64,000 bases of DNA from Rhizobium binae (GCF_017357225.1 NZ_CP071604.1:1925001-1989000), one strand, 5' to 3'; numbered from the stretch's first letter, positions 16,270-26,942 are shown. The notes: generated by a model not told the origin, from the letters alone. A program made the numbers and translations.

Positions 16270-17544
16270 ATGGCATCGCGTATGTTTTCCAAGGGCGTAA
16301 CGTCGCTCGTTCTTCTTTCGTCGCTCGCATCGCCGTCCTTCGCCGGCGGTCTGGAGCGTGGCGGATACAATATCGACCTTCTTTTCGACAATTCGCGGTT
16401 CGCCGTCCAGTCCGGCGCGGTCTATGTCATGCCGCAACGCAAGCTGAAGAACGTCAGCGACACCGATGTCACCGACGGCCTCGGCACCAATGGCATCGGC
16501 GGCGGTTCGACCACGGCGGACGATACCGAGGACTACTGGGTCCCCTATCTCGGGGTGAAGGTCGGTTTCGGCGACGCCATCGACTGCATGGGCGATTATT
16601 CGACACCTTTCGGCGCGCACACCAATCCCGGCGCTAACTGGCTGGGCGTCAACGATAACATCGAGACCAAGATCAGCACCCGCAACTACGGCCTCACCTG
16701 CTCCTATCGTTTCGATATGGGCCCCGGCCAGCTTCGTCTGATCGGCGGCGGCTTCTATCAGACGGTCGAGGGTTTTAAGACGCGCCTCGTCGCTCCGATC
16801 ACGGGGGCGGCCGCGCTGATCTATGACGGCACCGGCCGTCTGGAACTTGCCGACCAAGCCATGGGATGGCGGGCGGGCATCGCCTATGAGATCGAGGAAT
16901 ATGCTTTCCGCGCCAGCCTAGTCTATAACAGCAAGGTCAAGTATGACGATCTCAGCGGCACGGTCGACCTGACGGAGGTGCCGAAGGCCGTCAATCCCGC
17001 CAATCCTTACCTCGGCGTCGTGACGCCGGTCTACGGCTCGGCCGAGGCGCCCGATTCCGTCGAGCTCAAGCTGCAAAGCGGCATTGCGCCCGACTGGCTC
17101 GCCTTCGGTTCGGTCAAGTGGACGAACTGGAGCGTGCTGCAGTCGATCGCCTTCTGCCCGAAGGCCACCAAGGGTGTCGTCGCCTGTACCGCCAACAGCC
17201 AACTCACCTCGCTCGACCTGTTCTATCGCGACGGCTGGACGATTGGCGGCGGCGTCGGCCACAAGTTCAACGAACACTGGGCGGGTGCCGTCAGCTTGAC
17301 CTGGGATCGAGGCACGAGCCAGGGCTATGGCGCCCAGACCGACACATGGACGCTCGGTGCAGGTGTTTCCTACACCCCCGTCGAGAATGTCGAATGGCGT
17401 CTGGCCGGCGCGCTCGGCATCATGACGGGCGGGGATTCCGGCACCTACGTCTATAACGGGCGGACTTACGGCAACGACGTCTCCTATTCCTTCGGCGACG
17501 ATCTGGTTGCGGCCCTCTCGACCAGCGTAAAAGTCAAGTTCTGA
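16270..17544 (+). CDS. Outer membrane transport protein, OmpP1/FadL/TodX-like
   Basis: This 424-residue protein has a signal peptide ending SPSFAGG (about residues 1-25). The mature part has alternating beta-strand pattern, typical of a 14-strand FadL-type channel for long-chain fatty acids or other hydrophobic compounds. FadL-like features are GLERGGYNIDLLFD at the mature N-terminus and a C-terminal strand ending VKVKF with a terminal Phe. The start at 16270 follows GGGGGAG; the longer frame from 16135 has no signal peptide at its own N-terminus. A palindromic operator-like site lies upstream. Confidence 0.82.
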   Translation: MASRMFSKGVTSLVLLSSLASPSFAGGLERGGYNIDLLFDNSRFAVQSGAVYVMPQRKLKNVSDTDVTDGLGTNGIGGGSTTADDTEDYWVPYLGVKVGFGDAIDCMGDYSTPFGAHTNPGANWLGVNDNIETKISTRNYGLTCSYRFDMGPGQLRLIGGGFYQTVEGFKTRLVAPITGAAALIYDGTGRLELADQAMGWRAGIAYEIEEYAFRASLVYNSKVKYDDLSGTVDLTEVPKAVNPANPYLGVVTPVYGSAEAPDSVELKLQSGIAPDWLAFGSVKWTNWSVLQSIAFCPKATKGVVACTANSQLTSLDLFYRDGWTIGGGVGHKFNEHWAGAVSLTWDRGTSQGYGAQTDTWTLGAGVSYTPVENVEWRLAGALGIMTGGDSGTYVYNGRTYGNDVSYSFGDDLVAALSTSVKVKF

Positions 17545-17568
17545 TCTTGTGGTCCAAGTAGAAGTCTT

Positions 17569-17596
17569 AAAGCCCGGCAGTTCGCCGGGTTTTTCT
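17569..17596 (+). terminator. Rho-independent terminator after the FadL-like gene
   Basis: Stem AAGCCCGGC with GCCGGGTTT, then TTCTTT. Beyond it, 17597-18256 has no supported gene: the plus-strand frame from 17755 has a composition unlike a protein, and the segment probably holds the exoR promoter and leader. Confidence 0.75.
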
Positions 17597-18256
17597 TTGG
17601 CAATCGGCAAGACAAGTCGACGGTCTATTTTGTGACGATTCAGCAACACTTTTTTACGACGTTTGGCGTATGATGGCTCCGGGGGCAATTTGTCTATTTC
17701 CCGCCACAAAGAGAGCGCAGCGCTATTGGCAGACGAGAAGACGGCAGACGTAGGGTGCGTGTAAAGAGTAGCATGGGTCGATTTTTTTCCGGCAACAGCA
17801 GGTCATGCGGCGCGATCGGCGACAGTCGTTCAATTGCCGCCGTTTCGCTTTTTGGACAAGGCTGTTCCGGCAGTGGATCCGGCCTTTCAACGACGTTGTC
17901 GATCTGTCCAATGCCGGATTTTTCGACCTCTGCGCCTGAGCGGCGCGGCTTTGGCGGAGAAGCCGATACAGGTTTCGTCACATTTGCTGTTTACGAAAGT
18001 AATAAAGGCGGGAAGGCGGATGCCGCGCCTGCCGAAGGAATGCCAGACAGGTTGCAACCGAGCCATGCCGGGAGCCGGGTGGTTCGAGATGACATACTGA
18101 AAATTCGGCCTTTCGGAAAAGGCCACTGGGCTGGATGCGACGCGGGCAAAGGGGCCATGGAACTCACCGCGGGATCGCTCGCCTCGAATGAATACATCCA
18201 CCGTCTGCCCGGCGCCGGCGCCGGCTGCGTGCGATGAACGAAAGAAATCGGTTGAA

Positions 18257-19054
18257 ATGGTAACGTCCGAGTTCAAATTGTTCAAATTCATGCTGATGAG
18301 CATGGGGATAGCGCTGGCAATGTCCGGCCCGGTTCGCGCTTTCGACATCAAGAGCGACGTCAGCAAGGAATCCGGTCCCTTCGACCTCTTCAAGTTCGGC
18401 TTCAAGGCCTATAAAAACGGACAGAAGGAGGAGGCGGTCGAAGCTTACAAATACGCCGCCGAAAAGGGCCATACCGGTTCGCGTTGGGCGCTCGCCAATA
18501 TGTATGCTGACGGCGACGGTGTCACCCAGGATGATTTCGCAGCCTTCAAGATCTACAGCGAGATTGCCCAGCAGGGTGTCGAACCCGGCTCGGAAGACAC
18601 AGGCTTCTTCGTCAACGCGCTTCTCTCGCTCGCCAATTACTACAAGCACGGCATATCCGGCAGCCCGGTCAAGATCGATCTCACCCAGGCACGTCAGCTC
18701 TATTTTCAGGTGGCCTCGACCTTTGGCGTCCCCGAAGCGCAGTTCCAGCTTGCGCAGATGATGCTGGCCGGCGAGGGCGGCAATGCCAGCCCGCAGCAGG
18801 CGAAGAAATGGTTGAACCAGGCCCGCAAGAGTGGCCATCCCGGCGCCATGGCGGTTTTCGGAAATATTCTCTTCGACGAAGGCCAGACGGCCCGCGGCCT
18901 CGCGCTGATGACCGCCGCGCTCGATCGCTGCAAGCCGAAAGACTGCAGCTGGATGGAAGCGCTGCAGGAGCAGGCTTTCTCGGTTGCCAACGAGGCCGAC
19001 CGCCGCACGGCGGTATCGCTCTCGCACGCCATCGCGAGCGGCTCCGACGACTAA
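18257..19054 (+). CDS. exoR: ExoR, periplasmic negative regulator of exopolysaccharide synthesis
   Basis: This 265-residue protein has a signal peptide ending PVRA at about 28 and then Sel1-like helical repeats (for example GHTGSRWALANMYADGDGV and APEAQFQLAQMMLAGEGG-type units). Sequence and length match ExoR of rhizobia. In relatives ExoR binds the sensor ExoS/ChvG in the periplasm and holds the ExoS-ChvI two-component system off. It is removed by proteolysis, at low pH for example, to turn on exopolysaccharide and invasion genes. The ATG at 18257 is preferred to 18188. A roughly 700-base upstream gap may carry control elements. Confidence 0.93.
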   Translation: MVTSEFKLFKFMLMSMGIALAMSGPVRAFDIKSDVSKESGPFDLFKFGFKAYKNGQKEEAVEAYKYAAEKGHTGSRWALANMYADGDGVTQDDFAAFKIYSEIAQQGVEPGSEDTGFFVNALLSLANYYKHGISGSPVKIDLTQARQLYFQVASTFGVPEAQFQLAQMMLAGEGGNASPQQAKKWLNQARKSGHPGAMAVFGNILFDEGQTARGLALMTAALDRCKPKDCSWMEALQEQAFSVANEADRRTAVSLSHAIASGSDD

Positions 19055-19114
19055 AGCCTGGCATGCAGGCCCCTGTCGCGCGCTTGCGGTGACGCGGTGC
19101 TAGGGCTGCGGACG

Positions 19115-19906
19115 TCAGGCCGCTAAATCGAAATAGGCGATGACAGGAACGTGGTCGGACGGCTTTTCCCACGCCCGCACATGTTTTTCGATCGCCGCGG
19201 ACGTCATCCGGTCGGCAGCCTCCGGTGAGAGCAGCAGGTGGTCGATGCGGATGCCGTTGTTCTTCGGCCACGCACCTGCCTGATAGTCCCAGAAGGAATA
19301 GAGCCGCGTCGCATCCGTCGTCGCACGCACCGCATCGGTCAGCCCGAGATTTTCGAGCCTGCGGAATGCCTCCCGCGTCTGCGGCAGAAACAGCGCGTCG
19401 TTTTCCCAGGCCTTGGGGTCGAAGCAGTCGTGCGGCTCGGGGATGACGTTGTAGTCGCCGGCAAGCACCAGCATCTCCTCATAGGCGAGGCGCTCTGCCG
19501 CGAAGCTCCGCAGACGCTCCATCCAGGCGAGCTTATAGGGATATTTCTCCGTTTCGACGGGATTGCCGTTCGGCAGGTAGATGCAGCAGACGCGCAGGAT
19601 GCTGGTATCCGGCAGCGTGAACACCGCCTCGAGGAAACGCGCCTGTTCGTCCAGCGCATCACCGGGCAGGCCGCGGTTGACTTCGGAGGGCGAACTCTTG
19701 GAGAGAATCGCCACCCCGTTGAAGCCCTTCTGGCCGTGCGTCTCGACATGATAGCCGAGCGCCTCGATCTCCAGCCTGGGAAAACCCTCGTCGATCGTCT
19801 TGATCTCCTGCAGGCAGACGATATCGGGATCGGAATCCTTGAGCCATTGCGTCAGATTGTCGATGCGCGCCTTGACGCCGTTGATGTTCCAAGTCGCAAT
19901 CTTCAT
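19115..19906 (-). CDS. xthA: Exodeoxyribonuclease III
   Basis: This 263-residue member of the endonuclease/exonuclease/phosphatase fold is a DNA-repair AP endonuclease. Motifs in order are MKIATWNINGVKAR (Asn at 8), DIVCLQEIKT (Glu near 34), LAGDYNVIP (metal-binding Asp/Asn), RIDHLLLS and DHVPVIAYF with the catalytic His near the C-terminus. Length is typical. Confidence 0.95.
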   Translation of the reverse strand: MKIATWNINGVKARIDNLTQWLKDSDPDIVCLQEIKTIDEGFPRLEIEALGYHVETHGQKGFNGVAILSKSSPSEVNRGLPGDALDEQARFLEAVFTLPDTSILRVCCIYLPNGNPVETEKYPYKLAWMERLRSFAAERLAYEEMLVLAGDYNVIPEPHDCFDPKAWENDALFLPQTREAFRRLENLGLTDAVRATTDATRLYSFWDYQAGAWPKNNGIRIDHLLLSPEAADRMTSAAIEKHVRAWEKPSDHVPVIAYFDLAA

Positions 19907-20031
19907 CTCTTCGTCCTGTTCCGCTTCGTGCGCTTCTTTTATCGTGGTCTTTCACAACTGGACAAGACGATAAACCGGTCGAAGACAGTTCTTCGGCCGG
20001 TTCATTGGGACAGTGCGATGCGCCTGGATAT

Positions 20032-20364
20032 TCAGATCGAGAAGCTGGTGCCGCAGCCGCAGCTTGCGACCGCATTCGGGTTCTTGATCTGGAAGGATTG
20101 ACCAAGCAGATTGTCGACGAAGTCGATCTCCGAGCCCGCCATATAGACGAGCGACAGACTGTCGATCAGCACTTTAGCGTCGTTCTTTTCGACGATGATG
20201 TCATCGTCGGCCGCGCTGTCGGCAAGGTCGAACTTGTAGGAAAAGCCCGAACAGCCGCCGCCTTCGACCGAAACGCGCAGCGCACTCTTGCCTGCCTCCG
20301 CGCCGATGATCGCAGCGATACGCTTTGCCGCGGCATCTGAAAGGGTTACACTCGTATCCGTCAT
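20032..20364 (-). CDS. erpA: Iron-sulfur cluster insertion protein ErpA
   Basis: This 110-residue A-type Fe-S carrier has the three conserved cysteines at C38 (GGGCSGFSY) and C102/C104 (SCGCGTSF). It passes Fe-S clusters to apoproteins. The ATG at 20364 follows AGGAGGAAAC and is preferred to 20385. It is divergent from dgt, and the 220-base gap between them probably holds both promoters. Confidence 0.92.
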   Translation of the reverse strand: MTDTSVTLSDAAAKRIAAIIGAEAGKSALRVSVEGGGCSGFSYKFDLADSAADDDIIVEKNDAKVLIDSLSLVYMAGSEIDFVDNLLGQSFQIKNPNAVASCGCGTSFSI

Positions 20365-20584
20365 GTTTCCTCCTGCCGGGGTCAAGATCCGGAGAGAATG
20401 GGTTTTGGCACTGAAATGTTCAAATGCCTGATATCAAAAGAACTTAACATGACCTTCGCGAAAATGCCATGATGTGCGAAACGGTCGCTGGTCGCCTCTT
20501 TGCCGTTTCCTCGGGCTATAGGTATGAAGAGGGCAACGCGGCGTCAATGGGCAGATGCGGCAATGGGCAGAATGACGGTGAAGA

Positions 20585-21802
20585 ATGACGATTGACAGGC
20601 GGGCTTTAGGTTTCGGCGGCAGCGAAAGGGCAGTCTATGCAGCAGACCCCTGGACGACGCGTGGTCGTCTCTATCCGGAAGACGACAGCCCGACGCGCTC
20701 GGATTTCCAGCGCGACCGCGACCGCATCGTCCACACGACGGCCTTTCGCCGGCTAAAGCATAAAACCCAGGTCTTCATCGCCCAGGATGGCGATCACTAC
20801 CGCACCCGGCTGACGCATACGATCGAGGTCGCGCAGATCGCCCGCGCGCTTGCCCGCGCCCTGAAGCTCGACGAGGATCTGGCCGAGGGCGTGGCGCTGG
20901 TGCACGATTTCGGCCACACGCCGTTCGGTCATACCGGCGAGGACGCATTGCACGAAGTGCTGCTGCCCTATGGCGGCTTCGACCACAATGCGCAATCGCT
21001 GCGCATCGTGACCAAACTCGAGCGGCGTTATGCCGAATTCGACGGCATCAACCTGACATGGGAAAGCCTCGAAGGCCTCGTCAAGCACAATGGCCCGCTG
21101 CTGACGCCGGATGGTGTGGGCACACGCGGCCCTGTTCCGCAGCCGATCCTCGATTATTGTGAACTACACGATCTGGAGCTTGCGACCTACGCCAGCCTCG
21201 AGGCCCAGGTTGCGGCGATCGCCGATGACATCGCCTACAATACCCACGATATCGACGACGGCCTGCGCTCCGGATACCTGACCTTCGACATGCTGGAGGA
21301 AATCCCGTTTCTGGCTGGGTTGATGGCCGAGGTGAGGGCGCGATACCCGCATCTGGAGCCGAGCCGCTTCACTCACGAAATCATGCGCCGGCAGATCACC
21401 CGCATGGTCGAGGATGTGATCAGCGTCGCGCAGCAGCGTCTTTCAAGTCTTCGCCCTGAGAGCGCAGCCGACATTCGCGCTGCCGACCAGGTCATCGCGA
21501 CTTTCTCCGACGCGATGGCCGAAACCGACAGGCAGATCAAGGCGATGCTCTTCAAGCGAATCTACCGCAATCCCGATATCATGCGCATCCGCGCCGGCGC
21601 TGCTCAGATCGTCACCGACCTCTTTGGCGCCTACATGGCCAGCCCCAAGGAGATGCAAAGCCATTACTGGGTCGATCATATCGCCGGCCTCGCCGATGCG
21701 CCGAAGGCTCGCCATGTCGGCGACTATTTGGCCGGCATGACCGACACCTATGCAATCAGTGCCCACAGGCGATTGTTTGACCACACTCCGGATTTGCGAT
21801 AG
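20585..21802 (+). CDS. dgt: Deoxyguanosinetriphosphate triphosphohydrolase-like protein
   Basis: This 405-residue HD-domain phosphohydrolase is of the dGTPase type. Metal-binding pieces are RLKHKTQVF then [14 protein letters not shown] (H near 80), [18 protein letters not shown] (HD near 107), and [16 protein letters not shown] near 215-230. It hydrolyses dGTP or related dNTPs to nucleoside and triphosphate. It lies directly ahead of argS with a 63-base gap, as in many Rhizobiales. Confidence 0.92.
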   Translation: MTIDRRALGFGGSERAVYAADPWTTRGRLYPEDDSPTRSDFQRDRDRIVHTTAFRRLKHKTQVFIAQDGDHYRTRLTHTIEVAQIARALARALKLDEDLAEGVALVHDFGHTPFGHTGEDALHEVLLPYGGFDHNAQSLRIVTKLERRYAEFDGINLTWESLEGLVKHNGPLLTPDGVGTRGPVPQPILDYCELHDLELATYASLEAQVAAIADDIAYNTHDIDDGLRSGYLTFDMLEEIPFLAGLMAEVRARYPHLEPSRFTHEIMRRQITRMVEDVISVAQQRLSSLRPESAADIRAADQVIATFSDAMAETDRQIKAMLFKRIYRNPDIMRIRAGAAQIVTDLFGAYMASPKEMQSHYWVDHIAGLADAPKARHVGDYLAGMTDTYAISAHRRLFDHTPDLR

Positions 21803-21865
21803 GCAGCGGTCGCCCGCCGAAGGCCCATTTGCGCCTTTGGCACAGCCTATGCATGGAAGAGTGCG

Positions 21866-23623
21866 ATGAACCTTTTTACCGACTTCGAAGCCAGGATTAA
21901 AACCGCCCTTGAACAGATCGACCTGGTCAGGGAAAAGCGATCCGAGCTCGATTTCGGCCGCATCACCGTCGAGCCGCCGCGCGATGCGAGCCACGGTGAC
22001 GTTGCGACCAACGCCGCGATGGTGCTGGCAAAGCCGCTCGGGTCCAATCCTCGCGCGCTTGCCGACGTCATCATCGCCAAGCTCAAAGAGGATGCCGACG
22101 TCGCCGATGTCTCGGTCGCCGGTCCCGGCTTCATCAACATTCGTCTCGCCGTCGGCTATTGGCAGCGGCTGCTCGCCTCGATTATCGCCTCCGGCACCGA
22201 CTACGGCCGCTCGACCCTCGGCGCAGGCCGCAAGGTCAACGTCGAATATGTCTCAGCCAATCCGACCGGTCCGATGCATGTCGGCCATTGCCGAGGCGCC
22301 GTCGTCGGCGACGCGCTCGCCAACCTGCTCGCTTTCGCCGGTTACGGCGTCGAGAAGGAATACTACATCAATGACGCCGGCTCGCAGATCGATGTGCTCG
22401 CCCGCTCGGTCTTCCTGCGTTATCGCGAAGCGCTCGGCGAAAGGATCGGCGAAATTCCCTCGGGTCTCTACCCCGGCGATTATCTCGTGCCCGTCGGCCA
22501 GTCGCTTGCCGCCGATTACGGCGTGCGGCTGCACAACATGCCAGAAGAGCAATGGATGCCGATCGTCAAGGATCGCACGATCGACGCGATGATGGCGATG
22601 ATCCGCGAAGATCTGGCGGCGCTGAATGTCCATCACGATATCTTTTTCTCCGAACGCACGTTGCACGCCAATGGCGCGGCCGCGATCCGCACGGCGATCA
22701 ACGACCTGACCTTCAAGGGTTACGTCTACAAGGGCACTCTGCCGCCGCCGAAGGGCCAGCTTCCCGAGGATTGGGAGGATCGTGAACAGACTCTGTTCCG
22801 CTCGACCGAGGTGGGCGACGACATGGACCGGCCGCTGATCAAGTCGGACGGCTCCTATACTTATTTCGCCGCCGACGTCGCCTACTTCAAGAACAAGCTC
22901 GACCGCGGCTTCGACGAGATGATCTATGTGCTCGGTGCCGACCATGGCGGTTACGTCAAGCGCCTGGAAGCGGTTGCGCGTGGCGTTTCGGACGGTAAGG
23001 CGAAGCTGACGGTGCTGCTCTGCCAGCTCGTCAAGCTCTATCGCAACGGCGAACCGGTGAAGATGTCGAAACGTTCCGGCGATTTTGTCACGCTCCGGGA
23101 GGTTGTCGAGGAAGTTGGCCGTGATTCGGTCCGCTTCATGATGCTTTACCGCAAGAATTCCGAACCGCTGGACTTCGATTTCGCCAAGGTGACGGAGCAG
23201 TCGAAGGACAATCCTGTTTTTTACGTGCAGTATGCGCATGCCCGCTGTATGTCGGTCTTCCGGCAGGCGAGGGAGGCTTTCCCCGGCCTCGAAGTTTCGT
23301 CTGAAGATCTTGCGAAAGCCGTTGCTGGCATTGGCGATCCGGCCGAATTGCAGCTCGTCGCCAAGCTCGCCGAATTCCCCCGTGTGGTCGAAGCAGCGGC
23401 CCAGTCGCAGGAGCCGCATCGGATCGCTTTTTACCTCTACGACCTCGCCAGTTCGTTCCACGCGCACTGGAACAAAGGTAAAGATCAGACGGAATTACGA
23501 TTTGTTAATGATAAAAACCGAGAATCAAGTATTGCCAGACTTGGGCTGGTGTACGCCGTCGCTTCGGTTTTGAAGTCGGGACTTGCCATTACAGGCACTG
23601 CCGCACCTGACGAAATGCGATAA
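21866..23623 (+). CDS. argS: Arginyl-tRNA synthetase
   Basis: This 585-residue class I synthetase has an N-terminal tRNA-binding Add1 domain (about 1-105), a HIGH-like HVGH near 138-141 ([13 protein letters not shown]), a KMSKRSG motif near 399, and a C-terminal anticodon-binding helical domain that ends in a DALRP-type region. It charges tRNA-Arg. It is probably cotranscribed with the SPOR gene starting 61 bases downstream. Confidence 0.98.
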   Translation: MNLFTDFEARIKTALEQIDLVREKRSELDFGRITVEPPRDASHGDVATNAAMVLAKPLGSNPRALADVIIAKLKEDADVADVSVAGPGFINIRLAVGYWQRLLASIIASGTDYGRSTLGAGRKVNVEYVSANPTGPMHVGHCRGAVVGDALANLLAFAGYGVEKEYYINDAGSQIDVLARSVFLRYREALGERIGEIPSGLYPGDYLVPVGQSLAADYGVRLHNMPEEQWMPIVKDRTIDAMMAMIREDLAALNVHHDIFFSERTLHANGAAAIRTAINDLTFKGYVYKGTLPPPKGQLPEDWEDREQTLFRSTEVGDDMDRPLIKSDGSYTYFAADVAYFKNKLDRGFDEMIYVLGADHGGYVKRLEAVARGVSDGKAKLTVLLCQLVKLYRNGEPVKMSKRSGDFVTLREVVEEVGRDSVRFMMLYRKNSEPLDFDFAKVTEQSKDNPVFYVQYAHARCMSVFRQAREAFPGLEVSSEDLAKAVAGIGDPAELQLVAKLAEFPRVVEAAAQSQEPHRIAFYLYDLASSFHAHWNKGKDQTELRFVNDKNRESSIARLGLVYAVASVLKSGLAITGTAAPDEMR

Positions 23624-23684
23624 CGTCACCATTTCCCCACAATGCGCTGGCATTTGAGCGTTGGCGTTTGCGAGTGGGATAGGC

Positions 23685-26600
23685 ATGGCTGAGAAACAAC
23701 TTGCGTATGATACGCGCGGAAAAGACGATCTGTTTGCGGACGACGATCCGTTGGCTGAGCTTGCTCGTATCGTCGGCTTCGAACCGCGTGTTGCAGCGAA
23801 TACGGTAAGAGAAGCCGCACGGCGCGAGCCCGCCCTCGATCTTGAGGACGAGCTTGGGCGTGAATTCGACCGTTACGATTCGCCGCGTCCACTCGCCGAG
23901 CTCGACCATCCGGCCGAGCCCCTTTCCGATGGCCTCGCGCCTGAAGATTATGTCGAGCCCGTTCTCGATGCCGCCCCCGCCATGGAAAGCGCGCAAGCGC
24001 CGGAGCCTGTCTCGGTTGCTCCTGTCGCCGCTGAAGAGGCAGTGCACCCTGCAGCACGAAATTGGGACGTTGCCGCTGCCGACCGGCCGGCCGTCCCACA
24101 GCAGCTTTCCATTGATCCCGTTTCCGAGGCGCCCTTCCAAGCGGCCTTTGGTGGCGCCCGCGATCTGATCGAAGAGCTCGAATTGTCGATCGGTGCAGCG
24201 CCCGTCTCTTCTCTGGCCGAGCCCGCCAAGGCCCCGCAATGGTCTGCCGCCAGCATCAGGCTGCCGCTTGCCAATTTCCATGCTGCCAAACGCGAGGAGC
24301 CGGTCGCTCCGCCGAGGGATATGGTCGAGCCTGCCGCCGAAACTGTCGCCGCGCCGGTGGCCGAGGCAGCCGCCGAACCGGTGGCCGAGCCATCGCTCGC
24401 CGAGTCCGTGGCGGAAGAGCCGCAGCCTGCGGTCGAGCAGTCGGCGCCCGTCACCGCGGTCGAGCCTGCCGAGGAATTCGCCTCCGCTTCGGCCTCGTTT
24501 GGGTTTCCCGCCGAGCTCGATCGTCACGATGAGGCGCTTGCGCCGCAAGAGACTGCTGAAGCCGAAGACTTCGTTGCCGTCGAGGACGAGCTGGAGGAGT
24601 TCGGCTCCGACGTCGGTTTCGATCTCGCTGCCGCTGTGGAAGGCGAGATCCAGGCTGATGCCGCCCTGACCGAAGTCGTGCCTGAGGTTCCGCACACCGC
24701 CGGCACGTTCGATCTCGATGATCTGCTGGCCGACGTCTCGCGTTATCCGGTGCCGCATCCGGTATTGCAGCGCGCCAATCTGGCGCCTGTGTCGCCGGAG
24801 ACCGTCGCCGATGCTCCAGTGGCCATCGCCCCAGTTCAGCCCGCGCCGGTCGTTGCTGCGCCGATCCTGTCCGCTCCGGTCGAAATGGCTCCTGCCTATG
24901 CCGCCGAGGCGGCAGAGCCGGTCGCGCCCCCGCCTGCCGAAGTCACCGCGCCCCAGCCTGCCGCAACGGCCTATACACGGACACAGCAGCCCGCGCTGGA
25001 CGCTGATGATCCTTTCGCCGGCCACGATTTCGAACTGGATCTAGCCGGCATCGAGCTGGAGCTTGCCGATCTCGATTTTTCCGAGGCGTCGGAGCCTTCG
25101 CCGCAGCCAAAGCCGCAGCCGGCGCCCCCTGCGCCCCAGCAGGCGGCGCCCATGCGGTCCGCACCCGTCTTCGGTGCCGAGCCATCGGCCCCCGCTGCGC
25201 CTGTTTCCAACTGGACGCCCGTCGCGGAAGCGCCCGCCGCAGAATCGACCGAAGACCTGCCTTTCGATCCGGCGATGATCTCTGATCCGGAGGAACGTCC
25301 GGAGACCGTCGACCACATGCACGTGCCGGCGCTGCCCCCGGTCGAGCAACCTGCTCCGGTCGCGAAAACGGCGGATTTCGATTTCGATCTCGACGCGGAG
25401 ATCGCGAGCTTTTTTGAACCCGCCAAGCCGCGGGAAGTGCCAGCGTCGCAGCGTGATACCGTTGCGGCGGCCAAGCCGGTCAAGCCGACCATTGCCGACG
25501 GCCTCGACGATTTCGAACGGGCGCTGGAGGAGGATTTCCGCCGCAGCGTGCGCGAGCCGGTCGAGCGCCGCGAGACCTCCGAGGTTCACATCGAGTCGGC
25601 AAGCCAGGCGGCTGATTTCAGCCGCGCCCGCTCGATGCGCCGGTTGCTTGCCGGGGCTGTCGTGCTCGTAGTCTTCGCCGGCGTCGGTTATGGCGTCTAC
25701 TCCTCCGTCTGGAACGGCGAGGGGCTTGGGATTGTCGCATCCGGCGAACCGCGCGTGATCACCGCCGACAAGGAGCCGGTCAAAGTCGTTCCGGAAAATC
25801 CCGGCGGCAAGACCGTGCCCAACCAGGACAAGGCCGTTTATGACCGCGTCGCGGGATCTGCCGAGGAGCCGAAGCAGAAGGCGCTCGTGTCGTCCGACGA
25901 GGCGCCCGTTGATGTCGTCCAGCGGACGCTGACACCGGAAGCGCTGCCCGAGGACGACGAGAACGCCGGCGCCGATGATCGCGTCACGCCGACTGCGGTT
26001 GGCGAGACGGAGGATCCGCGTCTGTTGCCGAACCAGACCGCCGCCGATGCGTCCGCAAGCGGCGCCGAGAAGACGCCGTCCGTTTCGCCGCGCAAGGTCC
26101 GCACGATGATCGTCAAGCCTGACGGCACCCTGGTTGCCCGCGACGAGATTGCACCGCTCGATCAGCCGGAGCCGGCGACACAGCCTTCCCAGACGGCGCC
26201 CGCTGCCCAGCCGTCGGTCACGGCTCAGTCCGCGCCGTCGGCCCCGGCCGTGCCGCCGGTTAGCGGATCGGCTGCAAGCTTTCCGGCAAGCGCCGAGGTC
26301 GCTTCCACCGATGCGCGTTCCACAGCGCCGGTCGAATCCGCCCCAGCCCAAGGATCGCCTGCCGTAATCGCCGATGCCCAGACGGCAAATGCTGCTCCGG
26401 TCGATGCGCAGGCACGCCCGGTCAAGACGACGATCGCCGATACGGCCCCGGTTCCGATTGCCCGCCCGGTCGATCAGCCCGTCAATGTCGTCGGCACCGT
26501 CACCGACAAGGGGAATGTCCGCACGCCGACTCAGGTCGCTTCCGCCACCCCGGCCACTGCCCAGCCGCAGCAGGCTGCATCCACCGGCGGTTACGGCATC

Positions 26601-26828
26601 CAGATCGCCTCGCTGCCGTCGGAGGACGAGGCGAACAAATCCTATGCCAACCTGTCGAAGAAGTTCGCCGGCGTGCTTGGCGGCCGGGCCCATGAAATCC
26701 GCAGGGCCGATGTCGCCGGCAAGGGCACGTTCTACCGTGTCCGCATCCCGGCCGGTTCCAAGGACGAGGCCGTGGCACTCTGCGAACAGTATCGCGCGGC
26801 CGGCGGAAGCTGCCTGATCTCCAAGTAG
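23685..26828 (+). CDS. Very long SPOR-domain membrane protein
   Basis: This 1047-residue bitopic protein has three parts. Residues 1 to about 640 are cytoplasmic and acidic, dominated by Pro/Ala/Glu/Val with scattered short acidic-aromatic motifs (FDLDDLLADV, DDPFAGHDFELDL, FDFDLDAEIASFFEP). A single membrane helix lies near 655-675 (LLAGAVVLVVFAGVGYGVY). A Pro/Ala-rich periplasmic linker leads to a C-terminal SPOR domain at about 968-1046 (GYGIQIASLPSEDEANKSYA to GGSCLI). SPOR domains bind denuded septal peptidoglycan. The order argS, SPOR protein, nagZ, scpA, scpB is usual in alphaproteobacteria. The start at 23685 follows GGATAGGC. Confidence 0.88.
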   Translation: MAEKQLAYDTRGKDDLFADDDPLAELARIVGFEPRVAANTVREAARREPALDLEDELGREFDRYDSPRPLAELDHPAEPLSDGLAPEDYVEPVLDAAPAMESAQAPEPVSVAPVAAEEAVHPAARNWDVAAADRPAVPQQLSIDPVSEAPFQAAFGGARDLIEELELSIGAAPVSSLAEPAKAPQWSAASIRLPLANFHAAKREEPVAPPRDMVEPAAETVAAPVAEAAAEPVAEPSLAESVAEEPQPAVEQSAPVTAVEPAEEFASASASFGFPAELDRHDEALAPQETAEAEDFVAVEDELEEFGSDVGFDLAAAVEGEIQADAALTEVVPEVPHTAGTFDLDDLLADVSRYPVPHPVLQRANLAPVSPETVADAPVAIAPVQPAPVVAAPILSAPVEMAPAYAAEAAEPVAPPPAEVTAPQPAATAYTRTQQPALDADDPFAGHDFELDLAGIELELADLDFSEASEPSPQPKPQPAPPAPQQAAPMRSAPVFGAEPSAPAAPVSNWTPVAEAPAAESTEDLPFDPAMISDPEERPETVDHMHVPALPPVEQPAPVAKTADFDFDLDAEIASFFEPAKPREVPASQRDTVAAAKPVKPTIADGLDDFERALEEDFRRSVREPVERRETSEVHIESASQAADFSRARSMRRLLAGAVVLVVFAGVGYGVYSSVWNGEGLGIVASGEPRVITADKEPVKVVPENPGGKTVPNQDKAVYDRVAGSAEEPKQKALVSSDEAPVDVVQRTLTPEALPEDDENAGADDRVTPTAVGETEDPRLLPNQTAADASASGAEKTPSVSPRKVRTMIVKPDGTLVARDEIAPLDQPEPATQPSQTAPAAQPSVTAQSAPSAPAVPPVSGSAASFPASAEVASTDARSTAPVESAPAQGSPAVIADAQTANAAPVDAQARPVKTTIADTAPVPIARPVDQPVNVVGTVTDKGNVRTPTQVASATPATAQPQQAASTGGYGIQIASLPSEDEANKSYANLSKKFAGVLGGRAHEIRRADVAGKGTFYRVRIPAGSKDEAVALCEQYRAAGGSCLISK

Positions 26829-26852
26829 CATCGGGTCTTTGATTTATTTGAA

Positions 26853-26887
26853 GGGCGGCGGGCCTTCTCGGCCCGCCGCTCTTTTTT
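26853..26887 (+). terminator. Rho-independent terminator after the SPOR gene
   Basis: A perfect 10-bp stem GCGGCGGGCC / GGCCCGCCGC with a 5-base loop is followed by TCTTTTTT. It separates the SPOR gene from nagZ. Confidence 0.88.
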
Positions 26888-26942
26888 GTGCATCGCCTCT
26901 GAGCTTGCTCGCATTTGGCGGGACGCCGTCTATGATTCTCAG

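Noticed and set aside
17755..18237. Plus-strand 160-codon frame upstream of exoR
   Set aside because: Ser/Gly/Arg composition without any motif; overlaps the exoR start region.
23589..25025. Minus-strand 478-codon frame antisense to the SPOR gene
   Set aside because: Same composition artefact, and the sense gene is well supported.
25041..26831. Minus-strand 596-codon frame antisense to the SPOR gene
   Set aside because: Arg/Gly-rich shadow caused by high GC and the Pro/Ala-rich sense protein; the sense frame has a SPOR domain and a membrane helix.
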